A stretch of 64,000 nucleotides of DNA from Leptospira ellinghausenii (GTDB lineage Bacteria; Spirochaetota; Leptospiria; Leptospirales; Leptospiraceae). A model generated the notes under the pieces. It was not told where the DNA came from. It saw nothing but the letters and a program-made list of their open reading frames with translations, and did no database searches. Made by a program: the position numbers and the translations under genes. Of this stretch, positions 34,904 through 46,100 are shown in pieces; the stretch's first letter is position 1, and every line of letters begins with the position of its first letter. Location: contig NZ_BFAZ01000011.1 of NCBI RefSeq assembly GCF_003114815.1, forward strand, positions 1-64,000, written 5' to 3'.

Positions 34904-35653
34904 AGACTCTCCCTTTAAGTGTTTGAATGGTCATCACTCATGAAGAGGTAGACTCTACTTCGAATACTTTTACTTTTGAAGCATTATTTCTATTTGAGAT
35001 ACTATGAATTATGAAACAATATGCTTCTTCCTATAATGTATATTATGTCACATTACAGATGCTAGATGGTGTATAGAAAGGCACATCGGTAACACTTTAG
35101 ATCACTCACATGGGTTACACATTTGCTAGTCAATTCTATACAACAACCTCTGGTATTTCAACACTTTACTCGTATACAAATCTAAAATTCCAAGGATTGC
35201 GTTCGCAAAATAAAGACGACAATGCCTGCCAGAGACCTCTTCAAAGCCAACCAACTCTCCAATAGCAGGAGTCCCAATAAAGCTTAATTATGATAGTAAA
35301 GGTTCTAGTAAAAATACTGAAATTGCTATTAAAATAAGGATTCGGAATCGCAAGGGCACTTATTAATGTTGCATAAAAGCAGCTAGCCCAATATAATATT
35401 CTTTCGAAGAAATTAATAACATTTTGAAGATGTCAAATTTCTTAATTATAAAGGTGAAAAGAAAAGTTCCGTTTAAAAATCCTGGATGAGTGGAATTATC
35501 AAATTCTAAATTGTTGATGCAGCCGATTTTTTAACAGTATTGTTTTTCCTTAAATTATTTATTAAAACTTGCATCTTACTCGACACAACAATATCAGTTC
35601 AATTGTTGCAAACTTAGACCTGTATCGAAACCATATCAATTCATTATTAATAC
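34904..35653. other. Gene-free gap with IS remnant
   Basis: About 750 bp with no intact gene. The part at 35080-35287 is a decayed insertion-sequence end (separate entry). The remainder, on both sides, is AT-rich with stop codons in all frames; I see nothing further in it apart from likely upstream signals of the HEPN gene close to 34905. Confidence 0.5.
35080..35287 (-). pseudogene. Remnant of an IS481/IS3-like transposase and IS end
   Basis: On the minus strand a frame ending at 35126 reads ...IGELVGFEEVSGRHC... followed by LYFANAILGILDL, typical of the C-terminal end of DDE transposases with an rve core (the 'IGExVxxEEV..G...VYF...LG.LD' tail). An in-frame stop lies just three codons upstream, so only about 50 codons are left. 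Past its stop, two related repeats, GTAACCCATGTG and TGTTACCGATGTGCC, resemble the iterated terminal sequences of IS481-type elements. No matching second end or N-terminal part was found, so the element is dead and truncated. Confidence 0.55.
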
Positions 35654-36262
35654 TTACTTCTTAAGCTTTAAATAAAGGAATACCACTACTCCTATAGAAA
35701 TAAGTAACAAATTCATAAAAACAATATTCCCAATGATGAGAAACATTATTTTTTCATTAATTGATTCTATTTTACTTGAAAGTGATAATTCAGATTCTTG
35801 AATTTTGAAATTCAATTGAATCAACTCATTCTTAAATAAAGGTTCATCATTTGATGGATTTTCTTTTTTTGTTGGCAGAGCAACTGGTATTTTCGTTTTC
35901 TTTACTTCTAGAATCTCTACTTCATCTACTAAATCTTTATTCTTAAGTTCATAATAACGTTGTTGAACTAGTGGGTCTGCGCTCCAAAACTCATAAGCTT
36001 TGGAATAATACTTATAAGCTGTGCTAAACTTTCTTTGAATATAATTCTGATTTCCAAGTTCGATCCAAATTTTCGATTGCAATAAATCATATTCAGGATT
36101 TGAAAACTGCACTTCAGAACGTCTTAAAATTTCCGTTTCTGCTTCTTGAAATTTTTTTTCTTTATACAAGTTTTTCGCTAACTGAAGAGGGTCTTCTACT
36201 TTTTGCGAAAAAAGAGAAAATTGGATCACGAAAGCAGATAGGATTAAATATACTACTTTCAT
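35654..36262 (-). CDS. Exported TPR-like membrane protein, last gene of the Rhs cargo operon
   Basis: A 202-residue protein with a signal peptide (cut near LFSQ, residue 20), a helical TPR-like region (residues 25-110: LAKNLYKEKKFQEAETEIL, NYIQRKFSTAYKYYSKAYEF), a charged linker, and a C-terminal transmembrane helix (IGNIVFMNLLLISIGVVVF) ending in Lys. It would be anchored in the inner membrane with the TPR in the periplasm, or membrane-linked at both ends. ATGA overlap with the kelch gene makes it part of the operon. A protein-interaction or chaperone role for the surface complex is an inference. Confidence 0.55.
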   Translation of the reverse strand: MKVVYLILSAFVIQFSLFSQKVEDPLQLAKNLYKEKKFQEAETEILRRSEVQFSNPEYDLLQSKIWIELGNQNYIQRKFSTAYKYYSKAYEFWSADPLVQQRYYELKNKDLVDEVEILEVKKTKIPVALPTKKENPSNDEPLFKNELIQLNFKIQESELSLSSKIESINEKIMFLIIGNIVFMNLLLISIGVVVFLYLKLKK

Positions 36263-37662
36263 CTGCTTAAGATAACTGCCTTATGAGAAAATCTCGGTCT
36301 TGGCATTTTTATGGATTCCAATCGCCATGGACCTCCTATAGGATTTGCCAAATCAATAGAGTATATATTATCTGTCGGAATGTTTATACTGGTGGAACCG
36401 CCCATAACATAAGCCCTTCTGTTTTGATAAGATATTTCGATACTTGGATAATAGACTGAAACTGGTAGCACAGGGCCTGCTTGAAAGATATTTGAACTTA
36501 TACCCGTTCTATAGTAATCGTAAGAAGAGGATGGTGTTATCGCAGTTACTGGTTGATTGAAATTGGAAGCTGTACTTCCCCCCACTACTAGAAAACCTTG
36601 AGAATCATTCGGATAAGGATCTGTATTCTTTGGATTATAGCAAACAGTTGCGACGCCATGTCTTGCTTGGTTTATTGAAGCTTCGACTAATGTTGTAGTA
36701 GAATTGGCTGATGGCAAATATACATCTGTGGTAGCATATGAATTTCCATCAGAGTATAAACGTCCTCCGCTGTAAAAAAGAGATCCGTTCATGATACATC
36801 CACCCATATCGAGCCTCGGAAAAATTGCATTATTTGATGTGTATTGAATCCATTGTCCGGCACTTCCTAAACTTGGATTAAAGCGAAAGACTGTATTTAA
36901 GATAGTCCCGGTAGTCATATCCATAGTTGTAGAACCAGAGATTAGATAAACTTCTTCACCATTGGAAACGCCGATTCCCCCTTGCAAATCGATCGGCATA
37001 TCAGCCATTCTTTTCCATTCATTTCTGGCTGTGTCTAATCGCTCGACTATTCTAGATTGTAGCCAAGATGAACCGACTTTCGTAGCTCCGCCAATGACAA
37101 AGATATACCCTTTATGATATACTATCTGTGCAAAGGCTCTTGGCGTAGGTATCTGAGAAACATTTTCAAACCATCGATTTTCAACTGGATCAAATACATC
37201 GATCATTCCTATAGGTTCAAAATTGGATCCAATCCCGCCCAGAATCCAAATCGATCTAAGTCCATTAATTCTATCAAGAAAGTCATTTGATGTTGTCACA
37301 AAGGATTGATTACCACTAGTAACTGCACCTAATTCTTTACAATACACCTGATAATAATATCTAGTATTGGGTTTTAAACTATCGACGATGAAAAGGTGCT
37401 CTTTCCCTTCTCTAATACTAGCTCTTACATTATCTGCACCAAGCAAAGCCCCTATTCCATTCAGCGGAAGTTCTGAAAAAGCCATTAGCCCATTAGTTTT
37501 TTCAGAACACAGGACAAAGATATTTGCACTAGTTTCACCTACATTCGAAACTCCAAATCCTTCGAGCTTTAGTTTTTCTATTGCTCCAGTATCAGAAAGG
37601 GGCGAGTTGTAACAGTTAAACAAAAAAAGAAAAGAAAGATTGATGACTAATATAAATTTCAA
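36259..37662 (-). CDS. Kelch-repeat lipoprotein with N-terminal FN3-like domain
   Basis: About 467 residues when started at the TTG at 37662, which overlaps the upstream stop (TTGA) and places a lipoprotein signal at the very N-terminus: hydrophobic run then LFNC. A spirochaetal lipobox is likely, with Cys near residue 17. An FN3-like domain follows (residues 25-120, ending YYYQVYCKEL...SFVTTSN), then about six kelch blades with the usual 'GG' plus Y/W spacing (ILGGIG, VIGGAT, YLISGST, FYSGGR, LVVGGS, YVMGGST). It should form a beta-propeller on the cell envelope, probably for binding. Leptospires encode similar proteins. Confidence 0.65.
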   Translation of the reverse strand: MKFILVINLSFLFLFNCYNSPLSDTGAIEKLKLEGFGVSNVGETSANIFVLCSEKTNGLMAFSELPLNGIGALLGADNVRASIREGKEHLFIVDSLKPNTRYYYQVYCKELGAVTSGNQSFVTTSNDFLDRINGLRSIWILGGIGSNFEPIGMIDVFDPVENRWFENVSQIPTPRAFAQIVYHKGYIFVIGGATKVGSSWLQSRIVERLDTARNEWKRMADMPIDLQGGIGVSNGEEVYLISGSTTMDMTTGTILNTVFRFNPSLGSAGQWIQYTSNNAIFPRLDMGGCIMNGSLFYSGGRLYSDGNSYATTDVYLPSANSTTTLVEASINQARHGVATVCYNPKNTDPYPNDSQGFLVVGGSTASNFNQPVTAITPSSSYDYYRTGISSNIFQAGPVLPVSVYYPSIEISYQNRRAYVMGGSTSINIPTDNIYSIDLANPIGGPWRLESIKMPRPRFSHKAVILSR

Positions 37663-38627
37663 AACTTCAACATTCCTTGAATCGTAGGGCCAGAAAAACA
37701 AACAGTTGAGGAAGTTTCAAAAGCACAAAAAGTATTTATACCCAGCCGCAATTGAAAATCATTTAGTTTATATCCCTGCCAACCTAGCTCTAACATGGCA
37801 AGTGGATTTAAACCTGATCGATTCCTATCTTCTGCAATCGTATTTACATAATTTCCACCAAACCCAACCTTTCCATAAAAATCCAAAAGAGGATTTTGTT
37901 GAAATTGATAATGAGAGTAATAATAAACGATTCCATTGATCATATTGACTTTGTATTCAGAACTTACTCCCCAAATACCATCTAATTGCAAGCCTATCCT
38001 TCCAAAGCCTTTCCAATCTAGATAAGCTGGCTCAATGTTTAAATTCAATTGATTTAGAGTAATATCTAAATTTGAAGATCTGTAAATTCCATAACCTAAC
38101 CCGACAAAGGTGTTAAGTGATTCTAACGACGAGACTAGATATTTTTTGGGAGGTGGAAAATTCTTTTCTCTATTTAATTCCGATTTTTCAATTTTAGATT
38201 TTTCTACGTTAACGAAACCAATTTGAGTTTGCAAAATTATGTGATCTTGGTCTTCTTCAATCAGATAGCCAATTAATTGGCTTTTATCATACAATACAAT
38301 TCTCGATAAACTTATACTAAAATCACTACCAGACTTATCTTTTTCATTTTTAGTAAGCTCAGATTTCGGAATCCGATAATCCTTACCCTGAAATTGAAAT
38401 AGAATAGATCTCTCATCTTCAGATATTATTTTTCCTAAAAACTTTTGACCAGAAGCAAACTCAATTTCCGCACCATAAAGTATCGTAGCAAAGAAAAACG
38501 ATAGAAAAAGGCAAAGCCATCGAATTAAAGATCCAGTTTTATTTGAGAATCTAAGCTTGTAGGTTGAAAGAAATGATGAAAAAAAAATAGTAGTTTTCAA
38601 TTTTATAAAATAGTCTCGTAATTTCAA
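37659..38627 (-). CDS. Exported protein, probable outer-membrane beta-barrel C-terminus
   Basis: A 322-residue protein starting with TTG at 38627, coupled to the previous stop (TTGA). A long N-terminus precedes the signal anchor (IRWLCLFLSFFFATILYGAE, cut near residue 53). Residues 54-150 form a beta domain (repeated 'F..G..IL.' strands as in SH3-like or LssY-type envelope domains); residues 165-322 have alternating amphipathic strands with aromatic girdles and end in a Phe (MLKF), as in outer-membrane barrels. It is a candidate surface anchor or transporter for the Rhs protein. No family recognised. Confidence 0.5.
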   Translation of the reverse strand: MKLRDYFIKLKTTIFFSSFLSTYKLRFSNKTGSLIRWLCLFLSFFFATILYGAEIEFASGQKFLGKIISEDERSILFQFQGKDYRIPKSELTKNEKDKSGSDFSISLSRIVLYDKSQLIGYLIEEDQDHIILQTQIGFVNVEKSKIEKSELNREKNFPPPKKYLVSSLESLNTFVGLGYGIYRSSNLDITLNQLNLNIEPAYLDWKGFGRIGLQLDGIWGVSSEYKVNMINGIVYYYSHYQFQQNPLLDFYGKVGFGGNYVNTIAEDRNRSGLNPLAMLELGWQGYKLNDFQLRLGINTFCAFETSSTVCFSGPTIQGMLKF

Positions 38628-39610
38628 TTAATGATAATCTTTAAATGCATAATAGCCAGCTGTTCTTTTATTTTCTCTTTTAGGTAATAATCATTAAACT
38701 TACCATCTTTAAGTTTTTTTTCCAATTTAATTAATTGGTTCCAAAATGTGATTCCACAGGAATTATCGCCAGGTTTCAATTGATTGCAGTTGTAATTGTC
38801 TTCGCAAATTGAATCAAAATCAGATTCAACAGGACATTTACTAAAAAGATTTGGATCAGGATTGGTTCTACAAAAACAACCATGTGCGAAGTTCTTTTCT
38901 TTCGTATTTAATCTTTCTCTTAATTCCGCCAAATCTGAGATAATTTTATTATCTTTCTTCTCTATTTGAATCGCTATCTTTAACCTATGCTTGATTGCCT
39001 CATTCATAGCACATTCATATAAATCAAACGAACATTCCCTAAATACATTACGAAACTTCTTTTCAGAAGAGACAGTTGGCCTATTTTTTTCAATGGCATA
39101 AAGTTTTTCTTGTTCTTCTACTTCCAGGATATGATTTAATACCTCTTCGAAAATTAAATCTTCATGACTCGTACCAAAGAAATAATTTGGAATCAGAAAA
39201 ATATACCATGGTGATATATTCCGACTGAGAACAATTGTTCCTTTTGAAATAAATTTATTTTTAACAACTTTAATTTGATAACCGCTGGATTCTAAAAGTG
39301 GTACGAGAAAAAGACTGAAAATAAACGATCCATAATTCAAACTTTCATCATCAGTAGATCGCTCGATCGTAATATCAATTCTATCTACCATATTATTTTC
39401 GCATAGGGCAATGGCCTTATTGACCCCTTTCTTTACATCATCGCTTGCCCCGCCATTTACACTCGCGACATACTGCACATTGAATTTCCCACCCCAACAA
39501 AGACTTTTATTTAGTTGGCTTACTTTATACGAATGGTCAGAGCGAATCGTCATCAATTCGCAATTGAAAAAGAAGAAAAAGAATAAACTGATAACAAAAC
39601 TAATCTTCAT
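38624..39610 (-). CDS. Lipoprotein of the Rhs cargo operon (larger)
   Basis: About 328 residues when started at the ATG at 39610 (MKISFV), giving a lipoprotein signal with seven Phe and an FFNC lipobox at residue 18. The upstream frame would add 12 residues and spoil it. The mature part has a beta domain with long strands, a short hydrophobic segment (WYIFLIPNYFFG) and a Cys-rich helical C-terminal half containing at least eight Cys. Its N-terminal 150 residues resemble those of the next lipoprotein in plan (VSFR..., S..D..., similar 'FSLFLVPLL / FTSLPFVTG' segments), suggesting duplication. Function unknown. Confidence 0.55.
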   Translation of the reverse strand: MKISFVISLFFFFFFNCELMTIRSDHSYKVSQLNKSLCWGGKFNVQYVASVNGGASDDVKKGVNKAIALCENNMVDRIDITIERSTDDESLNYGSFIFSLFLVPLLESSGYQIKVVKNKFISKGTIVLSRNISPWYIFLIPNYFFGTSHEDLIFEEVLNHILEVEEQEKLYAIEKNRPTVSSEKKFRNVFRECSFDLYECAMNEAIKHRLKIAIQIEKKDNKIISDLAELRERLNTKEKNFAHGCFCRTNPDPNLFSKCPVESDFDSICEDNYNCNQLKPGDNSCGITFWNQLIKLEKKLKDGKFNDYYLKEKIKEQLAIMHLKIIIN

Positions 39611-40160
39611 AAATTTTTTCTCTATTTTCAAATCGTAAAATTGCATTTTTCATATGTTCATAGTAGATTGCTTTAGCGTTTTCGGAATTTGTTTGAAAAT
39701 TCCATCTGAATAAACTATATAAGGGACTTCCAACTTTAAAAACTTTTCGATGCACAACGAGCGACCTAAACTTATACAAGTTATCAAATTTAATGTCTAA
39801 TTCAGTATCAACAGTCATTGGTAGAATAAAAAATGATCCTGTAACAAATGGCAGCGATGTAAATACACGTGCCATTTGAGAATTTTGGTTTGATTTATCT
39901 TCAAGTGTTATGGTAACAATTATCGTTTTTTTGCTTTTTTTATTTGTACATTCATCTATTGCATCAAATAGTCCATCATAAGAAATACTAAACTTAGATT
40001 CTCTCCTAATTCTAAAATCAGAATTATCGGAGAAGACATAGTTGAAATCTCCGCATTTTTCCTGTTTTAATATTTTTTTCGTCTCCAGCCGGTTTGGCAG
40101 CATAACTATCCCTGCGCAGTTAATTATTATTATTGTTATTAGCAAAGGTAAATATTTCAT
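39600..40160 (-). CDS. Lipoprotein of the Rhs cargo operon (smaller)
   Basis: A 186-residue protein with a clear lipoprotein signal: Lys, ten Ile/Leu/Thr residues, IINC with Cys15. The mature part is beta-rich with a central segment (VFTSLPFVTGSFFILPMTV) that may contact membrane. It starts six bases after the Rhs stop and overlaps the next gene, so it is next in the operon; such a position often holds an immunity or partner protein, which is speculation here. Confidence 0.55.
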   Translation of the reverse strand: MKYLPLLITIIIINCAGIVMLPNRLETKKILKQEKCGDFNYVFSDNSDFRIRRESKFSISYDGLFDAIDECTNKKSKKTIIVTITLEDKSNQNSQMARVFTSLPFVTGSFFILPMTVDTELDIKFDNLYKFRSLVVHRKVFKVGSPLYSLFRWNFQTNSENAKAIYYEHMKNAILRFENREKIYED

Positions 40161-40165
40161 AATGA

Positions 40166-43100
40166 CTAACGATCGGTAACCCCAAAATTTATATCCCTAT
40201 TATCCTCTCCATCATTTTGTGAAATCTCTTCCGATGCTCCATAATCACCGGAAAGTGCTATTGATGAAAAATTCATTGCGATACCAATACTTGATAATAC
40301 TATTATTGGAATAGATACATCAAATACAACTATCATAACCACTAGAGTCACTATCTGTATTATCAAAGAGAGAATTGCTTCAGAAGAAAAAGCTTGTTTC
40401 AACCCATTAAAAAATGCTTTACTATCAGCGTAAGGCCTATCTAGTTTATCGACTTTGTTACCAGTGCGATAGCCAGCAGCCACAAACCTTAACACATCAG
40501 GTTTATCTTTCCAAAGCATATATCCCATAAAAGCCATTTTCCAAGATTTTCCAATATGTATTCGCTCTTCTTTTTTACCTTGGATGTCATTGTACGACCC
40601 GCCAGCTTTCTTTCCCATAGTAAATCCCATAAATAGATTTCGAACTTTGTCGAGATCATTTTCTGCTGGCAGCAAGTAATAAGCAGCCAGCGCATATTGT
40701 AAAGCCTTTGAAATATGCGGCTTACCCAAATGAGATGCATTTTGACCGAAAGTTTTTTCTATATAAGATTGTCTTCCTCTCTCGTTCCCTCTATAGGTCC
40801 GAAAAGCTGCCGATGTTAGAAGTAACCGATCACTTTCATTCATACCTTCACTAAGCATATATACGACAACTGCCGAAAAGTAGGGGGATTGTCTTCCATA
40901 ACCAGTCGGATCATTGTATTTAATTGGGTTTCCATTTGTATACATATAACGGTTCAATCCGTTGACTTGTTTTGAGAATAGCTTTTTGTCTCCCGTTAAA
41001 AATCGGCCAATAAAAGGATCATAATATCTTGCCTTCATATAGTATAATCCAGATTCTTTGTCTTCCGTTTGACCAGCATATTTAATTTTACTAATATCAG
41101 GTCCGCCGCTATCAGTTCTGTGAATCAATCCATAAGGTTTGTAAGCAATCCTGGATCTCCCCGTCCAATCACCACCAGACAAAGGATTCCCTTTCGAATC
41201 CGATAAAAAACTAACGGAACCTAAATGGTCAGCATGTTGGAAAGAAATACCCGAAAATGAATTTGATGAAATAGGAGGCACTATTGTGCCTGTCCCTGGA
41301 AAGTAATCGTTTCCTTCATCATTAACAGAAGGGGCGGAGTCAGAGACATGCGTTGGGAACAATGTTAGAGGTTTCTCATCCCCATTGCCTCCGATGCCAA
41401 GAAACGAACAATTCTCAACGCCAATCATAAAAGAAAACAACAATATTACATTTGCATACCGCATAACAGGCATAATATAAATCGAAAAATAAGGTCTTTT
41501 TTGTTTATGAACGAAAATGAATAAAAATCCAAGAAAAGCGAATTGAAGAGAATACGATCCGAATTTGATATTTTCTCTAGTTAAGTGTTTTCTTAGCGGC
41601 TTAAATATCAAAGAATCAAATTTATTTTTTCGATATACTTCGCAGTCCATCTTAGTTTTAGAACAATCAAATACAGAGAAATTCAAACTTAGGATTTTGT
41701 CCCAAGGGGTTAGAGAACTAAAATTTTCATCCCTCAAAAATTGTACATCAGGAACTGCTATTTGAGCCAGAGGCTCCCCTTTTAATCCTTTAAGATATAA
41801 AGTTGCAGATTCTGGAATGCCCTCCTCCCTTGTAATTTCAAACGCATCCCCAAATAAAGTATAATTAATCTGTTTTCCATTGCCCACATCTTTTTTGATT
41901 CGATTACCAGAATGATCGTAGTAATAGCGAATGGAAGTGCCGCCCGCAGTATTGATACTTGTTAACAAATTGTTAGAATCATAAGAATGAACATCTCCAT
42001 TCCGATTAACCATATTTCCATTTGAATCATAGGAGTAATGAAAAGTTCCTATTTGAGGAGATCTGGCTTCAGTGACTAAATGAGGTTTATTTAAATTTTC
42101 ATATTTAAAAGTAACTTCTCCTCTTTTTAGTAAATTACCATCCGCTGAATATTCATATAGTTCCTCACCATATTTTCCAACTGACTTAACAAGGCGGTTC
42201 AGTGAATCGTACTCAAAATTTTGAGTCCTGTCTTCTCGGTTTTTATCCTGTATCTTGCTTATATTTCCAGCTGGATCATACTCATATTTCAAGTTTTGTT
42301 CCAGAAATCCATCCGCCAGTTTGGTTCGAAGCCCAGTTAACCTCTTAAATTTTTTATCAATTTCAATAGTTGATTCAACACCGTTCCCAGTAATTTTCTT
42401 TATAACAAAGCGATCCTCTTCTAAAAAAGGTCCTTCATATTTCACCAGTAGCTGGTCCACTGAATTACCATCAGCCGAATCTAAAGTCATTTTATTCAAA
42501 TGCCCTCCAGATCCGTAAGAATAATGAACGACTGTTCCTTCTGGATACCGAATAAGTGTTGGGTTATTATTAGTATCATACTCCGACTCGACAAACAAAT
42601 TCACATCATCCATCATTTTCTTTTGTCGGATTACATTACCTCGCAAGTCATAGTCCATCAATGTTGTAAGGTTTCCATCATTCACTTGGGTCAATCTTCC
42701 TACTGGATAGGACTGTGATGTTGCACCACCAACATCATAAACATATGAAATTGTTTTCCCACCGGTCATTTGAGATATGATTCTTGATAAACCGTCATAG
42801 TTAAAATCAGTTACCGTTCCATCCGACTTAATCGTTCTCGATAGGCGTCCGAGCATGTCATATTTCATCTCGATGTTACCGGAAGATTTGTCAGTTTGAC
42901 TAACTTTCCTTCCCCTGGAATCATACTCATAACTTATTTGATTGCCCGACGGATCAGTAATTTTTGCAATATTCCCCCGAGCACTATAGCTCATCGTATG
43001 AGTAGAACCATTCATCGTTCTTCGGATTTCTTGACCCAATATATTCTTTTCAATCTCTATCGTGTGAACTAGCTCGCCTGTAGCCGAAAATATACTCGAA

Positions 43101-46100
43101 GTAGTAACCAATTGGTTTGGAGAGTATGAAATAGAGATTCTTTCTCCTTTCGAATTTATAATCCCTATAACTCTATCATAGCCATCATAATTATACTCTT
43201 CCCAATCATCTTCCATCAAACCCGAAATAATAGGATTATATTTACGGTAAAGTCGTCCAAAAGAATCATATACCATTCGTTCGGTTAGATTGGCTGATTC
43301 ATTTAACTGAGTTATCCTACTTTGAAGTTTCCCTTCATGATTCATTATTTCCGTGATGACCGAATACCCACCTTCCGAGTTACGCGACTGCTTGACGACC
43401 TCTAGCTTCAGTTCCTCTTTCTTATATGTAAAACTTTGTTTAAGGTTAGGTGCAGAGTCACCGGGAAGTGTTTCGCTCTTTTCATTCAAAAAAGGATCGT
43501 ACGATCTCTTTAAGCTCGCTCCGTTTGGCGAAATTTCTTCAATTAATGAATCTGTAAGTAAGTCATATCTTTTCTCTGTTCTATGACCTAAACTATTCAT
43601 TTGCGATACAACATTGATTCCAGAATCTGAATCATATTCAGTTATCACTTCACCGATACCTGGAACATTTTTGACCGTATTTCTGCCGAGCATGTCATAA
43701 CTCATTGTCACTTTCGATTGGTCTGGACTTCCAGAAAATGACACAACTTCAGCAACCAAACTGTTATTGGTATAATTAAACTCTTCATCTGAAACTAATT
43801 CAGATTGCAAATAACTTTTTATTCTTTTAGGTCTTCCAATAAAATAGTTATCAAAAGAAGTATTATTATCAAAATTTGATTCTTCTTCTTTTACCAATAT
43901 GTTATTGGCGAATTTTTTTTGAGACAAAGCATTGCCATATATGTCATACCCTGCTTCGTATTCTTCTTTTTTATAAAGATAAGAGTCTATGTAGGATTCT
44001 GAAACCTGCGAATTTCTTAATACTAATTCAACACCAAAAGGATTTTTGATTTGATAATTATAAGTTAAGCTTTTTGCAAGGGTCCCATCCGAATAATAAC
44101 TCTTTATCGATTTTTCGAGACCGGCAAATTGGGGTCCTGCTTGGTTATATATTATTTCTTTTCTTAGATTATGTAATAGATTAGTTTCAATTACTTTTTC
44201 AAACCCATAATATGCCCGGGAAAATAAATCACCAAGGTGAATTCTAAAATTTTGATAATCATATCTATCTGTTATGACTTTATCTGCACTTTTCGATTCT
44301 ATCTCATAAACCTGTTGTTTTGATATTGGAACTGAAAGCTTTGGGTAGGAGCCATTATTAAACTGGATAGCATTTTGAAATTCTTCTGTCTTTTTATATC
44401 GAATTTCAGTTTCAAACCACATCCCATCTGATAGTTTTACAAGCTTATCATGTGAATTATTCAGAACTACCGGAGTAACACTTAAATTTCCTCCTTCTGG
44501 AGTATCGTAAAGAGCTAATAAGCTAAGGAGACTTAGAAGTAAGCCTGGTGACATTGTTGTTTTGGGAGCTTTAAATAAGGAAACAAAAGCATCAAACCCC
44601 CTTGCATGCATCGCAAAATAATTCTGACTTCTGCGCGTACCATCAACATAGTCCTGAATTGCAGGGTAATAACTTAAGTAAGGTACATTTAGTAAAAATG
44701 CGTTTTTATCAGCCTTTAGATGAATTAGTTCTACTCTTCCATCCTTGTTTAAGTCCATTGCCCCATAAAACGAATCAGCTTCTGCCAATGTACCTCCACT
44801 GACAAAGCCTTGTCCGTTCCCATAATTGACAGCTACTCTCGATCCATCAAAAGCTAGTAAGTCGACCTTCCCGTCTCCATTCACATCAGCAAATGTTTTA
44901 GTTTTAAGAATTTCATCTCCAAAAACTTCTCCCTGGTAAACCATTCCGGAAAGATAACCTTGATTAACTCCTTCCGCAAAACTTTTCCCTAAATTTAAAT
45001 AAGTATAAAATAATCCATTGGGTAGTAATACGCAGAAATCAGGTCTACCGTCACTATTGATATCTGCAAGCCATCTGTTGTATCCTTCCTCTTTAATATT
45101 CCCATTGCCCGTGTAGATTCCACCCATTCGATACTCAATGGAATTACCGGAGCTTAAGAATATTTTTCTTATAACTACCTCGCCGTTTAAAATATGTACA
45201 AACTCAGGCTTTCCATCAGAATCAAAATCAATAAACTGCCCCATTTTTTCATTTATAAAGATTGGGCCAATGTCTATATGATTTTCGCCAGAAAAAGAAG
45301 TACCTTGTGAGTAACTGATTGAAATCGTTGTATCATTAATCTTTTTTATATAATCTGAACGTCCGTCTCCGTCCATATCAACAAGACCCCCCTTCCAGGT
45401 TAAATCAGGAGGACTAAATAGAAAATCAACGGGCGGGGTAACTAAACTTAAATTTGATATCAGATATGGTTCAGTATAATAGCCATTCCGCGCGAAGGTA
45501 ACTAATACATTTTGACCATTCGAATATGCTAAGTCTACGTTTCCATCTCCATCAACATCCCCCCAAGACATTGTAGAAAAACTATTATAACCTATACCAT
45601 GCAAATTCGGAGATACCGTGGATTCATCCATACTTGTTGTTGGATTTTTAATTGTGACAATTCTGAACGAACCTTCATCTTCATTACCTACAAGTCGAAC
45701 TCCTTCCAAGCTTCCATCACCATCCGTATCACCGAAAGTTAGAAGATTATTTGGACTTCTGGTTCCTGTCATACAAGGAAGCCACCACGTATTCTGAAAT
45801 TGACTGCAAAGCAAACCATACCTTGCTTTTTCGGTCTGGCAGACCAATAGACTCGCTGGGTTTGGCATATTACATACCATAGTGTTGAATGCCAAACAGT
45901 TTAGTGTACCTAGGTTGCATTCAAATTTATCTTGCAATGGCACTCGTGAAACCGCAAAAAGATTTGGAATTCGTTTCTCAACTTTTGATCCATATACAGA
46001 TTGTGTTCTCTGGCTATAGGTTAATTGAATATCAAAGTATTTGCCATCTCCAAAGTTATTTGATTCTTCGCGAGAAATCGCAATTAATTGTGCTTCTCCT

